Assembly: GCA_963932465.1 (NCBI GenBank)
Contig: OZ010800.1
Location: 99,219,307 to 99,283,306, forward strand
Direction: 5' to 3'
Length of the DNA stretch: 64,000 bases
From: Maratus speciosus
Lineage: Eukaryota; Arthropoda; Arachnida; Araneae; Salticidae
Shown: piece by piece, positions 11,078 to 21,610 of the stretch
Layout: every line of letters begins with the position of its first letter
Numbering within the stretch: the stretch's first letter is position 1
Program-made: the position numbers and the translations under genes
The notes under the pieces: generated by a model
What the model saw: the letters and a program-made list of their open reading frames with translations, nothing else
What the model was told of the DNA's origin: nothing
Databases searched by the model: none

Positions 11078-11760
11078 GTTGACGGTAGGGAATATTATTC
11101 ATTTCAGATTTTACTTCTTCAGTTTTGGGACACATATCTTTAGCTTCACGATATTATCAAAAGGTGTAGATACTGGTTTGGATTCTTGCATATTAAATTT
11201 GCTTAGAATATCTTCAATGTACTTCTTTTGAGTAATTTTAATATTGTCCCCATTTTGCATAAATTATATGCCCAAACAATAGTGTAAGACACCTTCTTTC
11301 ATCTTAAATGATTTTGCTAATTCATCTCAAATACATTGATAATCTTCTTTACATTTAGTAAGAATTATGAAATCATCAACATAAACAATGATAATAGCTT
11401 CAATGGGAGGTTTAGAAAAATACACACATTTATGAGCATTAAGTGATTGAAACTTTATTTGGTTCAGTTTTTCATCTATTTTTTTGTATCATTGGCGACT
11501 CGATTGTTTTAATCCATAAAGTGATTTTTTAAATAAACAAACTTTGTCAGCATTAGATTCATTTTTAAAACCTTCTGATAATTCCATGTAGTTAAAACAC
11601 CATTTACATAAGCCATACTAAAATCTAATTTATATGCAGTGAACCCATTTTGTATGCCACATGCGATCGCAGTTCTTATTGAACTTAATCTAGCTACAGG
11701 AGAAAAATTTTCGTTAAAATCCATACCAGGTTTTTGTGTAAAACCTTTTGCGACCAATCT
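11078..11760 (-). pseudogene. Copia reverse transcriptase
   Basis: Read on the minus strand: VAKGFTQKPGMDFNENFSPV, then RTAIACGIQNGF and YKLDFSMAYVNGVL in 11509-11757 (the D of LDFSMAYVNG is the first catalytic Asp), followed in another frame by IIIVYVDDFIILT with YVDD at about 11372-11383. The tail ends in PYRQL where the MITE interrupts it. This enzyme copies element RNA to cDNA in virus-like particles. Frames change at least twice between 11757 and 11078, and the MITE splits it, so it is non-functional. Confidence 0.88.
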
Positions 11761-11799
11761 CGCTTTAAACTCCTCGACTGACCCATCTGGCTTATATAT

Positions 11800-12475
11800 T
11801 TTTTAAAACCCACTTAGATCCTATAATTTTCTTATGTTTTGGCCTATCTACTATTTGGCATGCATTTTCTTGCATTAATGAATTAAATTCTAAATTTATC
11901 GCATTTATCTATTCTTTTTATACGGACTATTTAGAGCTTCAGAAAATTCAGGACAAGAGTCAAAAGAATTATTTACTGCAGTTTGAGATTTTTCTTCTTT
12001 CGGAATAATTGTTTGATATTCCTTTCTAAGTCTCCCTTTTTTACCTGTTTTTTTTTTTCCCTTGGCCTTCCGCGCGTTCTGAAAAAACGGGGGTCAGAAA
12101 TTTCATCAGATTGCGAATCAATTTCACTGTCGTCACAGCTGTCTGGTTCCTTTTTCATGACTGGAAATATTTCTGACTGTTCTGACTGTTGCGTAATTGC
12201 GTTTGTGCTCGTATTTTCATTAGAGAAAAGAAAAATTAATTTTATTTCGGCATTACAGGAGGGATCATTTTCAAATTCGGTAATAAATCGAATATATCGG
12301 CTTATAACAATTTTTCTAGATTTCTTGTTCCAAAGCCTATATGCTTTTGATTCATTAGAATAACCTACAAAGATATGTTCTTCTGATCTAGGATCAAATT
12401 TTCCCTTATTTTGCCTTTTATTAAGTACGAAACATTTTTGCCCAAATATGTTGAAGTATGATAAAGTTGGCATGG
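11800..12475 (-). pseudogene. Copia integrase C-terminal region and RT linker
   Basis: The 166-residue frame 11973-12473 begins PTLSYFNIFGQKCFVLNK and continues with KFDPRSEEHIFVGYSNESK and YRLWNKKSRKIVISRYIRF, the conserved copia block between the integrase core and RT. An acidic low-complexity linker (EKEPDSCDDSEIDSQSDE-type) follows, and basic tracts. It follows the integrase core after a frame break near 12480-12690 in which integrase residues remain readable. Confidence 0.8.
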
Positions 12476-12689
12476 TGCCAAAGAATTGTTCCTATGGAGT
12501 TTTATTTTCGCTTAAACATCGTGTCGGGCTGCGATTGCGTATGTAAATTTTAGCTTCGGCCCAAAAAGATTGTGGAAGATTACTTTGTAATAGTAAACAC
12601 CTTGCCATTTCAGTTAACATTCTATTCGATCTTTCTGGGGTGCCATTCTACTGAGGGGTTAAAGGGAAAGAAAATTCTCGTTTTATACC

Positions 12690-13568
12690 TCATTCTTCGA
12701 TATACTTTTCAAATTCTTCGCAGCAATATTTTAAGCCATTATCTGTACGAAGAAATTTTATTTTCTTTCCTATTCGGTTTTCGACTGCTGCTTTGTATTT
12801 AACAAATGCATTCTTAACCCCATCCTTGGTCTTAAGAAAACTAATTACAATATAACGTGATTTATCATCAATAAAAGTACCAAAATATCGGTATCCTTCA
12901 TGGGAAGGAACCCTCGAGGGTCCACACAAGTCTGAATGAATCCGAAACAATAGATCATTACTTTGAAAATTTGATTGTTTAGGAAAAGGGCGGACAGTTT
13001 GTTTACCTTGAATACAAACTTTGCAATCTTTAAGAGACTCATCATCATTGAAATTTAAATTTCTAACCATATTATTAGATTTAAGTTTCTTTAAATCAGA
13101 CTCATTTAAATGTCCTATCTTTAAATGCCGTTTTACAAAATCACTTACCTGTGCTATTGCAGCATAATATAAACCACCTTGACAAACAGCTTGTACTAGT
13201 ATAGAGCCATTAGGCTCAATTATTTTAGCATATCGTTCTTTAAAAAGCACAGAACGATTATTAGCCGTTGCTTTTGACGTTGAAATCAAATTACATTTTA
13301 ACTCAGGTACACACAGAACGTTCTTAAGTGTGAGTTTAGTAGTCCAGCTACCGTTAGGCACTGTAATAAGAACTGTTCCTATTCCTGTGATTTTTGCTTT
13401 TTTATCAACTGCAAGCTGTATTGTAGCATTCTCAGGAGGATGAAATTCTGTAAATAATTTTTTATCTTTGCACATATGAGACGTACAACCGCTGTCTAAA
13501 CACCATGCAGTAGATTGATGATATACATCGTTAAATTCCGTACTAACCGGTTCTTTATAACTAATCAT
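12690..13568 (-). pseudogene. Copia protease plus integrase core
   Basis: A 292-residue open stretch. The aspartic protease signature WCLDSGCTSHM is at residues 22-32. The pre-integrase zinc-binding region follows (RHLKIGHLNESDLKKL, then CKVCIQGKQ), giving the H-H-C-C pattern. The integrase core shows HSDLCGP (first catalytic Asp) and LRTDNGLKY (second Asp). The frame stops before the third catalytic Glu. The protease would cleave the polyprotein and the integrase would insert cDNA. Still open over nearly 900 bp, so decay here is moderate. Confidence 0.9.
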
Positions 13569-13574
13569 TGGACC

Positions 13575-14365
13575 TTGATTTCCTTTATTTAAAGATGCAA
13601 GTTTTCTGTCAGCTATTTTCTTTCTACATTTGTTAGTTTTCTACCCGATTTTGGAGCAATAATTGCTCTTGAAATTACGATAATTTCTTTCTGCAAGAAA
13701 ATTTTTATTCGTATTAGTTTTCCATTTTCCATTTTTCTTCTGTTCTTGATTATTTATCTTGCTTTCTATATAATAGGCATTTTTGAATAATGAGTCGTTT
13801 TTACTTTTCTAGCTTCCCATTCTTCTAACATCTTAATTTTCAAAGAATCGGGTTTAGGTAACTCATCTCTCGATTCTATAGTGCATCTACAATTTTCGAA
13901 ATTCTCAGGAACACTGTAGAGTAGAAGAATTGATAACAAATCATCCGCAATTTCTATTTCTATTTCCTTTAATTTATCAACAGTCTCAAAAAAGATATTT
14001 AAATGTTCAGACATCGTTTCACCGAAACTCATCTTTCGAAACAGGAGCTGTTTTATCAGAGTTGCCTTCTTTGCGAGACCTCTCGATTCATAAACTTCTT
14101 TCAATTTATTCCATACAGAATTTGAAGTCGCACAATGCTCAATGTGTCACAATTCACTAGGATTTATGGCCAGAGTGATATCAGCACGAGCTTTTAGATC
14201 AGCCTGGAGTCATTTCTTTTCATCTGCGGCACCTTCGGCCGGTTTCTTTTCTTTGCCGGTCACATAATCCCAGTGGTCATTTCTTATTAATACAGCTTTG
14301 ATTTGAAGCTTCCAGATATCAAAGTTGTCTTTACCGAGCTTTCCAATTGTCGAAACATGAGACAT
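13575..14365 (-). pseudogene. Copia gag
   Basis: The start ATG at 14363-14365 gives MSHVSTIGKLGKDNFDIWKL, a typical copia gag N-terminus. At least two in-frame stops follow (after AADEKK near 14213 and after NPSEL near 14150). The 112-residue frame 13766-14104 shows WNKLKEVYESRGLAKKATLI-type gag helices and SGET-like MSEHLNIF. Near 13620-13740 lies a degraded nucleocapsid region (RNFKSNYCSK) where a CCHC knuckle would be expected. Gag forms the particle. Clearly broken. Confidence 0.82.
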
Positions 14366-14516
14366 GATTAAATAAAATATCTCGCAGACACAAATAAAAA
14401 CTGTTAATGACAGAACGTAGAAGAGTTCTTAGTTTTGGTTTACGCTTCCCACTTTACGATTCGTAAGTTCGAATTAAAAAATAATTTATGCTATTTATAG
14501 CACAGTGAGTAGCGTC

Positions 14517-14534
14517 TCTGGTACCCATAACCTT
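14517..14534 (-). promoter_or_regulatory. Primer binding site, half-tRNA type
   Basis: Directly inside the 5' LTR, the minus strand reads AAGGTTATGGGTACCAGA. GGTTATGGG complements the anticodon-loop region of initiator tRNA-Met, as in Drosophila copia and related elements that prime with a cleaved tRNA rather than its 3' end. Confidence 0.55.
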
Positions 14535-14757
14535 TGTTGGTTTTGGGGGCACACAGAATTAGCAGAATAGTTCGACATAAACATTTATTAATACTAACAC
14601 GAAGACAAAAATATATACAAGCTTAAGTGCGCTAAAACACTGACATGTTTTTAACAGAACTGAATAATCTCGCTCGCAGAGCGGATTTGGAGAAACGTCA
14701 CTGTAAGCGCATGCGCTGAAAGAAAAGGGTCAGATAAATGAACGTTGTATTCCAACA
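14535..14757 (-). repeat. Copia 5' LTR (223 bp)
   Basis: TGTTGG...CCAACA boundaries matching the 9193-9416 LTR. Differences of several percent between the two LTRs indicate that the insertion is not recent. Confidence 0.93.
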
Positions 14758-15162
14758 CATTTTACAATAATTATTTGTGCAAAGTTTAATATCTAGGTGT
14801 ATTGTAAGCCATTGCAAGTTTCCTGCAGACCCGCGCAAATCTTTCGCACTGCAGTCTTGGAGTTTAATTCTGATAATTTTTTAAAAATGTATAATTAACT
14901 ACATATTTTTATAATCAAACGACTTGTTTTAACGAAATATCTTTGTACAATGACATAAAACCTGTTTAGAAACATTTCGTAAAACACCCTAGTCATCGTT
15001 GTTCTTTTTGTATGTGCATAGAGAAGAGGATGGAATCAGAAATAATATGCATGATGATTTAAGACTTAAACTAAATGCATAATGAAAATTCACTATGTAA
15101 TGTCTGCTGGTGAAAACTCCTATCCAATTATACCTCATTAATCTTTTTACGCTACATTTTAG
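14758..15162. other. Intergenic stretch, nothing recognised
   Basis: Ordinary AT-rich sequence between the copia LTR and the piggyBac-type element. It starts with CATTTTACAAT, which also occurs left of the copia element. Confidence 0.4.
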
Positions 15163-15543
15163 TTAACCCGTTATTAGTCGCGCGTTGGTCTTTTCCCCGC
15201 CAAAATTCGTATATCTTCCTAAAACCCATCTCCCCTTAAAGTTACAATGGTGGAATGCCGCATAGCTGACCTTCACTGTTCGACCTTCTGTTTACAGAAA
15301 TTACAAGTCATTCCTGCGTTTTGTCAGGATTTTATAGCTTTTTAAAGTTAAATTCGGTCTGAATGACCGGCGTGCGACCACCAGCGTTAGTTGTTTTTTT
15401 TTCTCCCTACCCATTCTTGATTCCCATCCCCCCGAATTTCCTGGAAGGCGGAAGAAGGGTTCGCGGAGTCTCTTCCGTTTGCTCTCTCTCTCTCTTTTTC
15501 TCTTTCTGATATTTTTCTCATAGACTATTTGATTATTTTAACA

Positions 15544-15720
15544 ATGTCTCGTAAACAGTTTTTAACTATTCAAGAAGCTCTAAAACTTTTTGGTAATTTA
15601 GAAGAGGATTACATTAGTGATGAAGCCAGTTCACCAGAGGAAGATAATAATTTATTTCTAAACGAAGATGAGGAAACTGATAATGAAGAATCAGAAAGTT
15701 TGCTATCTTCATGTTTTTAA
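15544..15720 (+). pseudogene. Truncated piggyBac-like transposase N-terminus
   Basis: From the ATG at 15544 (an ATG 15 bases upstream is in frame) the product is MSRKQFLTIQEALKLF followed by an acidic stretch rich in Asp, Glu and Ser (SDEASSPEEDNN and DEETDNEESES) and a stop at 15718-15720, about 58 residues. A short helical start with an acidic N-terminal domain is typical of piggyBac transposases, which run to about 600 residues. The DDD catalytic domain and the C-terminal Cys-rich domain are absent. A (CT)n tract and a long 5' region precede it. It cannot transpose alone; it could only be mobilised by a related enzyme. Confidence 0.6.
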
Positions 15721-15884
15721 TATTTTGCTATGTATTGTAAGAAAAAGGTTTTAGTGAATTATTCAGAGCATGAATTGATATGCACAAATGTATATTTATT
15801 TTAATTAAATGAAGCGGTACAATCAAAATGAACCTTTTGTCAGTTCGGTTCTTTAAAATCATTTATCCGTAAGTGGGATTAAAA

Positions 15885-16138
15885 TCAACAGTGAAAATTT
15901 ATACAAATAAAATATTTAATTTTAACAAATTATTATTTATTATTTACTTCATATATACGAAGCTCGTACCCAGAAGGGTGAAAAAAGAACGCTGCCCTAC
16001 CGTGAGATAACTCCGTATATTTTCATTTGTTTCATCTATTTTCATGCATTTATTTTCATTTGGTTCATATATTTTCATTTGAGAAAAAGTATTGAATTAT
16101 GAAATCTCTAAAGTTGCACACATAAAAACGACTCAACG

Positions 16139-16171
<33 letters not shown>

Positions 16172-16454
16172 GCTACTGCTGTTACATTACTAATTTCAAA
16201 TTAGTAGTTATTTTATCTCCGTTTTTTATTATATGTATAGATAGATATGGTAAGAAAAATATATTAGAAATGTATTTTTTTCAATTTCAATTAGCTCCTA
16301 GTGCCGGACCACTGTTAAAACCAACCTGTCCTTTCAAAAAATATGAATTACGATTTCAAATTTATAACTGAAATATTGTTTTAATTTGTTATCCATTGTA
16401 TCTTTACAAATTCAGTCAGTTTATATAACAATTTTTATCATTTTTACAAATTTT

Positions 16455-16490
<36 letters not shown>

Positions 16491-17065
16491 AGTGGATATT
16501 TATGGAAATAAAATATTGGATTTTATTAAATTATTACTTATTATTTACTTCATATATACGAAGTTCATACCCAGAAGGATGAAAAAAGAACGCTGCTTCA
16601 CCCTGAAATATGCCCGTATATTTTCATGCATATATTATCATTTCGTTCATATATTTTCACTTGAGAAAAAGTATTGAATTATCAAATCTCTAAAGTTGCA
16701 CACACAAAAAACGACTCAATGGAAAGAAAAAAAAATAATGAAATAAAAAGTAGCTACTGTTGTTATATTAATAATTTCAAATTAGTAGTTATTTTATCTC
16801 ATTTTTTTCATTATTTGTATAGATATGGTAAGAAAAATATATTAGAAATGCATTTTTTCAACTTTAATTAGCTCCTAGTGCCGGACCACCGTTAAAACCA
16901 ACCTGACTGTGCTGCTGTCCTTTCGAAAAATATGTATCACAATTTCAAATTTATAACTGAAAATTTGTTTAAGTTTGTTATTTATTGAATCTTTACAAAT
17001 TTTGTCAGTTTTTATAATAGTTTTTATCCTTTTTACAAATTTTGAGGAAAAAAAAAAGTTATTAA
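15885..17065. repeat. Direct duplication of about 590 bp inside the piggyBac derivative
   Basis: The segments 15885-16470 and 16490-17065 share the same order of blocks: TTACTTCATATATACGAAG, CCAGAAGGRTGAAAAAAGAA, AAGTATTGAATTAT, TTTCAAATTAGTAGTTATTT and TAGCTCCTAGTGCCGGACCA. Each copy has an A-rich tract at matching positions; pure A runs occupy 16139-16168 and 16457-16489. Divergence is moderate, so the duplication is old. Confidence 0.8.
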
Positions 17066-17294
17066 ACATTTATTTAAATGTTAAACAAATATATACGTAA
17101 CGTAAATGCGTGCTAATTGCTATAACGTTTATCTTATCGAATTCAAGCGATATTTCCCCCTTATTTTCGCCGTTTTCGATCTTCCAGTAACACTGGCAAT
17201 TTTCCTCTGTTTTTTCGGCCAAACGGAACGGCGGCAAATAGACCGAGCGCGACTACTAGCGTTCTAAAAAAAGACGCGACTACTCTCGGGTTAA

Positions 17295-17955
17295 CCCTTA
17301 AATACATACTCTAACTTAGCAGTTACATGGTCTTTTTTTCCCCTTGACTTTTTCTATTGTGTTTTGGTTAACTATTGTATGTTACTTATGTGTGATAGCA
17401 TGCACTTAAGGTCACGATGTATGTTTTTATTATGATATTTTATCACGAGTAGTTTATAAGATTTTTTGTTGATAGCGCTTTCAATGAGCTCGACTGTCGA
17501 TTTTTCTCTATCTTTATTAGGTAGTCTTTATTAATTATGCAAACGATTAAAGGCATTATATAAATTATTACATAACTGAATAGTCGTTATTGTGCAGTTT
17601 ATACACTTTGAAGTAGGTGTATAATTTAAAATTTTATTTTTTTAGCATTTTTCTATGCATTTCAGGAGTGACGTTGTAAAATTACGTCCGACAGAAACAT
17701 AATTTTTTTTTCGATATTTTTCTAGTGGATAATTAATAAAAATAGACTGAAATATATTTTTTCTAAAGAAAATAAACAACGATACACTAAAGGATTAATT
17801 CAGTGTGTAGCGTCTGATTTCTGGAAAACAAAAGAAAACGTTTATTTAGATTACGCATTTTTCGCATTGGTTCCATCACAGGCAATTACACATTTCATGC
17901 AAAGACTGTGGATAATACAGCGAAACGTAAAACAGCATGAGGGATGCTTGTAATC
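17295..17955. other. AT-rich intergenic stretch, probably includes the left part of the next element
   Basis: No terminal repeat matching the right end at 19375 was found. Contains oligo-T runs only. Confidence 0.4.
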
Positions 17956-17959
17956 TCAC

Positions 17960-18600
17960 GTTTGTTAGTCTTTCAAATCCGATAAAGTTTTCGGATTGCA
18001 GATGCAAACTCTAGATTTGAGATATCCCCAGAACCAGACGTCCATAGGAGTGAGATCGCGGAGGCCACGGAAATGGAAAATGGAGTAAAATGACGCTGTC
18101 ACCAAAATGCTGTTCCAGGACCCTGCGAACAGACTTCGCTATATGTAGAGGTGCAGCATCTTGCATCGATATCATCTCATTCAGTGTATTTCGCTGCAGG
18201 AATTATTGTATGACGTAAATTTGTGTACGGCTAAATAGCGAGAGCCTGTCACAGACCACGTTACATATCCCGTTGGTGTCGCTACCTCAAAGAAGTACGC
18301 TGCGAGAAAAATTGTGATTGCAATGCCGTGCCACAAAGTAACTTTGACGCGAATAAAGTTACTGGTTGCACAGCGTGTGGATTCGTGTCTGCCCAGTGCA
18401 CACAATTTTTAGTGTTGACATTGACATTTAAGGTGAAATGTGCCTCGTTAACCTTTAATATGCAAAAACGCCAGTCGTTTTTGCCATCATATCGGTTAAG
18501 ATTTTGATTTGTAAAGTCCATACTTTGTTGATGGTCCCTCACGTCTAACGTCTAGACGCGCTGGTACCGGTATGGAATCATGCGGATTATACAGCGCAGT
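17960..18600 (-). pseudogene. Decayed DDE transposase, Tc1/mariner superfamily
   Basis: Minus-strand frames together give a transposase core: VNEAHFTLNVNVNTKNCVHW with a first-acidic-residue region (18282-18542), then LWHGIAITIFLAAYFFEV and GYVTWSVTGSRYL (18181-18405), then MQDAAPLHIAKSVR around 18160 and, after a frameshift, VWFWGYLKSRV near 18020. The last two blocks match the 'DGAPPHI...WFWGYLKS' motif pair of many invertebrate mariner-like transposases; the usual DGA is changed to DAA. At least three frame changes and stops. Weaker possible N-terminal remains extend to about 18830. It is a different copy from the family at 24.6 kb. Confidence 0.7.
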
Positions 18601-19375
18601 TGATTTAGGACATTTGTATTCGGTATATCGAATATCGAGCTGCATTTCTTGCAGTTTGCCTGTTTCCTGAAGTCCCTGTATGCAAAGGTTTGCACTTCCA
18701 CAACAGTGTACTCGGAATCTGTTTGTCGTCAAGATCGCGGTCGATAATAGATGCAGAATGTCTTCGATAAATCACACAGAGCTTGCGGGGTACTTGGACC
18801 GCATATTTAACGATGGTTTTGATGGTAAACACTTAAGGTTTCCTCGGTATATATCCAATTTTGATAATAGAGTTTTAAAATTTTACCACGCACTTTCGCT
18901 GCAGAATCATTTCTTCAGCATGTGCGAGCACAAGACTGAAGTGCCAACATTGCCACCCTGCATTGTATCTGTTTTCTACCCTGAATATCGGGCGAACGGT
19001 GTTCTGTGATTGATGTCTTACCTTTATCATATGCAAGTTTCCTCCGTGCTCCCCTATCCTGGTTTTTCAATGCCGTTCAATGAGCTGTTTTTTGAACATG
19101 CAAAAAGCGTTTTTTTTTTGTGACACAAGTAGTAATCTGACGTTATTTAGGGTTTTCGTATACACTGAGTATTTTGAAGAGGGAAAAATTGGCGTTATCT
19201 TTTGATACTTTCGACTTTCTCTACTTATAACCGTAACTGTGAGCGCCACTTTGTTGCGATTTACAAAATCCCGAGCTGATACCTCTGAATAACTATTTCT
19301 GAAAACTCATGTCTATCGGTTTAACGGACCGGCCTCTAGAGGTCGATATATCGGCAATGTTTTATGACCACACTG
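18601..19375 (-). mobile_element. 5' part and right end of the decayed DDE element
   Basis: Degraded sequence upstream of the transposase remnant ends at 19375 with TTTATGACCACACTG followed by TATATATA. Reversed, this reads CAGTGTGGTCATAAA after TATA, similar to the CAGGGTGGTCC end at 24637, so it is probably the terminal repeat. The opposite end was not located. Confidence 0.4.
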
Positions 19376-19569
19376 TATATATATATTATTAATGTTTTTG
19401 ATATAAAATTTACTTCTGTTTGTATATAAAAGCAGATAAATGACTTTTTTATATTAATTTAATCGTAAAAATATTGAATAAATTGCTTTTATATATGAAA
19501 TAGTAAATAAGCTGTCCGAAATTATGCATGAAAAATTTCCTGGTCTCACCAGTATAGCTATCTCTATTT

Positions 19570-19814
19570 CAGTGGCGTGGCGTGAAAATTTTCGGTGGTC
19601 ATCGCAATTATTTAAGTTTGTGGTGAAAAATTATTAACTCTAAAATTCAATGGTTGAATGTTCAAAAAAGAGACTTTAAATCTTACCTTCACTTATACAT
19701 GAACTCCATATGTTCTGCTAAAACTGGATCGTAGAGTTTTAAAAGCTTATTAAGAGTTTTAAAATATTACTTGGTCATCGCCGCATCCAGCGATGACCGG
19801 ACGCCACGCCACTG
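19570..19814. mobile_element. hAT-type MITE, 245 bp
   Basis: Ends CAGTGGCGTGGCGT and ACGCCACGCCACTG are perfect 14 bp inverted repeats. Flanks CTCTATTT (19562-19569) and CTCCATTT (19815-19822) are an 8 bp target duplication with one mismatch. Short CA-ended TIRs and 8 bp duplications are the hAT pattern. A GTCATCGC block repeats near both ends. No coding capacity. Confidence 0.85.
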
Positions 19815-19822
19815 CTCCATTT

Positions 19823-20600
19823 CCCCTGTATTGGAAAAGTACTGTGTGTTTTTTATAAAGCGAAGTCTAACATGTACACGGAAACTTCGTTTTCTCACCA
19901 AAAGGACTTAATAACAACTCGGACCAACCCGGGTGCAACCGATACATGTGATCCGAAATATATTGCACTTATGTGCTAAGTTCTTCAATATTAAGGCATA
20001 ATCTGGGTCGTCAGTTTTGGGAGGCGATGTATTTTTAATTTTCGCTTGTCCCAACCTTGATCTTCGTTAAAAAGAAAATATGGAACAGATTAATGTTATC
20101 GGTGTAAATTGTTCTTAGCTGGCTTTATTTATTGGAAATTCTGCTTTATTGAGAGCATGATAATATATCAAAAAATAAATACTGTTATTTTTTGTAAGAA
20201 ATTGCAAGATAATCCTTAAATCATGTAATCTAATGGAATTTCGAAATATTACCCATAAAGTGTAACGTGGTGCAAGTGTGCGCGATGTACAAGAGTACGC
20301 AGAGTGATTATCTAATCCCAAAACAGATTTTTGCATTTACCCACAATAGTAAACAGTTGTGAGAAATTATTAGTGTATGGTGAATAAAAACTGTATATTT
20401 TAGTGAACATCTTATTGATTTAGATGAGATAAAATGATTTTGGAATTATTGTTATAATATTTGTGGTTTTTGAAAACAGGATAATAATAAAGATTACGAA
20501 GCAATTTTTTTTTTGGTTTTTATCGATTAGGTTATTATTGGACTGCCTGTCAATTAAATCATTTTGATTTGTTTATCATTAGCGGCATTACTGAAGTTTT
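19823..20600. other. Intergenic stretch, nothing recognised
   Basis: AT-rich. No open frame or terminal repeats of note. Confidence 0.4.
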
Positions 20601-21120
20601 ACAGATATGTAGTGACGACAGTACAAGATTGCACATTGCCAAAGTTCGCAGCACGTAATTTTTGAAAAAAAACTGCTAAACTTGCTAAAGCAGAATTTGA
20701 CAAAAGTTGCGTAAAAAATACAGCTTCGCAAGATATAGCTTCGACTTCAACAACTTATCAAAGTAGTCTCAAATTAACAGAGTTGTCACCGTATCTAGAA
20801 TCATCTATGCTGCAGTACTACAATATAAGAGGAGCAAAATTAAAAAAAAATTAAGCAGGTCACCACACAAAAGACAACTTGAAGACGGCGCTCTGGAAAA
20901 AGCAAAAAAACGTTTGCAGAAAAGAGTAAAAATAAACCCATTAATCCAAAAACAGCACCAAAGAAAAAAAAATTGTGGCTATGTCCAGGTTGCTCAGAAA
21001 TCAAGAAAGAACCAATTGTAGAGGATTGGATGAACTGTATTTCCTACGTATACTGTTGGCGCGATTAGTGTACAAACTACACAACTAGTGATAACTACAA
21101 ATGTGACATTTGTAAGTGAA
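20600..21120 (+). pseudogene. Possible pogo-like transposase C-terminal tail with Cys-rich finger
   Basis: Plus-strand frames give LKLTELSPYLESSMLQYY, then a lysine-rich stretch, then LWLCPGCSEIKKEPIVEDW followed by NCTSY-like and YKCDICK, ending at 21118. The pattern W-x-C-x2-C...EDW-x-x-C...C-x2-C resembles the PHD-like or binuclear Cys/His tail found on many DDE_1 (pogo/Tigger/jerky-type) transposases in arthropods. Stops interrupt it after GAKLKKN and CWRD. The catalytic domain is not present upstream. Identification depends on the Cys spacing and recall, hence the low confidence. Confidence 0.42.
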
Positions 21121-21403
21121 ACCACCGCTCTTTTATATTGCTCACTCTTGCTCTCAATGTTTGTAAAAGATTGCTCATTCAGGAGGATAATCTTTATGCA
21201 AATAATATCGAAAGTGTTTCTTATAAATTGATGAACAGTTTCTTTTTGTTAGCTTAACTATTAAAGATTATGTATAAAGTATAAAATCATCCCTTAAATC
21301 ACTTCATTTATTCTTATTTTATGAAATAGCTAAAGTCCACAAGCCTGCATCACCGTAACCTACACAACCGTGATGAAAGGAAGAAACTAGACAACAGACG
21401 CAC

Positions 21404-21407
<4 letters not shown>

Positions 21408-21450
<43 letters not shown>
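21408..21450. repeat. Homopolymer of 43 A
   Basis: An uninterrupted A run, followed by a shorter one at 21486-21500. No LINE or SINE body with target duplication could be recognised before it. Confidence 0.7.
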
Positions 21451-21451
<1 letters not shown>

Positions 21452-21610
21452 CCGGACATTTTTTTTCAAAAGGCGCGCGCGTTTAAAAAAAAAAAAAAAA
21501 CATTAGCATACATATTTTAACCGCATTAAAAGTAATAAATATAAACACAAGAATGTAATAATACACTACACTACTAAAATTTTTGCTTAATTAAATAAAA
21601 TGTATGACCT

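Larger units (their letters stand above)
9193..14757 (-). mobile_element. Ty1/copia LTR retrotransposon, nearly full length
   Basis: Two LTRs flank a gag-pol body read on the minus strand with domain order gag, protease, integrase, reverse transcriptase, RNase H, the order of Ty1/copia (Pseudoviridae). Body stops and frameshifts make it inactive, and an 863 bp MITE has landed in the RT region. No immediate 5 bp target duplication is visible, but an 11-mer CATTTTACAAT lies at 9174 and 14758. The left LTR and its flank recur, truncated, at 43692 and 53780, showing that the insertion predates the duplication of the composite. Confidence 0.92.
15167..17290 (+). mobile_element. piggyBac-type deletion derivative, 2124 bp, TTAA flanked
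   Basis: TTAA at 15163-15166 and 17291-17294 flank ends CCCGTTATTAGTCGCG and CGCGACTACTCTCGGG, an imperfect TIR of about 16 bp. Related subterminal copies lie at about 15371-15392 (CGTGCGACCACCAGCGTTAG) and 17247-17265 (GCGCGACTACTAGCGTTC). It retains a 63-residue N-terminal transposase frame, but the middle is replaced by a direct duplication of about 590 bp with A-runs. TTAA targets are diagnostic for piggyBac. Confidence 0.85.

Noticed and set aside
18680..19009. 109-codon plus frame opposite the decayed transposase
   Set aside because: Antisense shadow of the transposase region with no recognisable domains.
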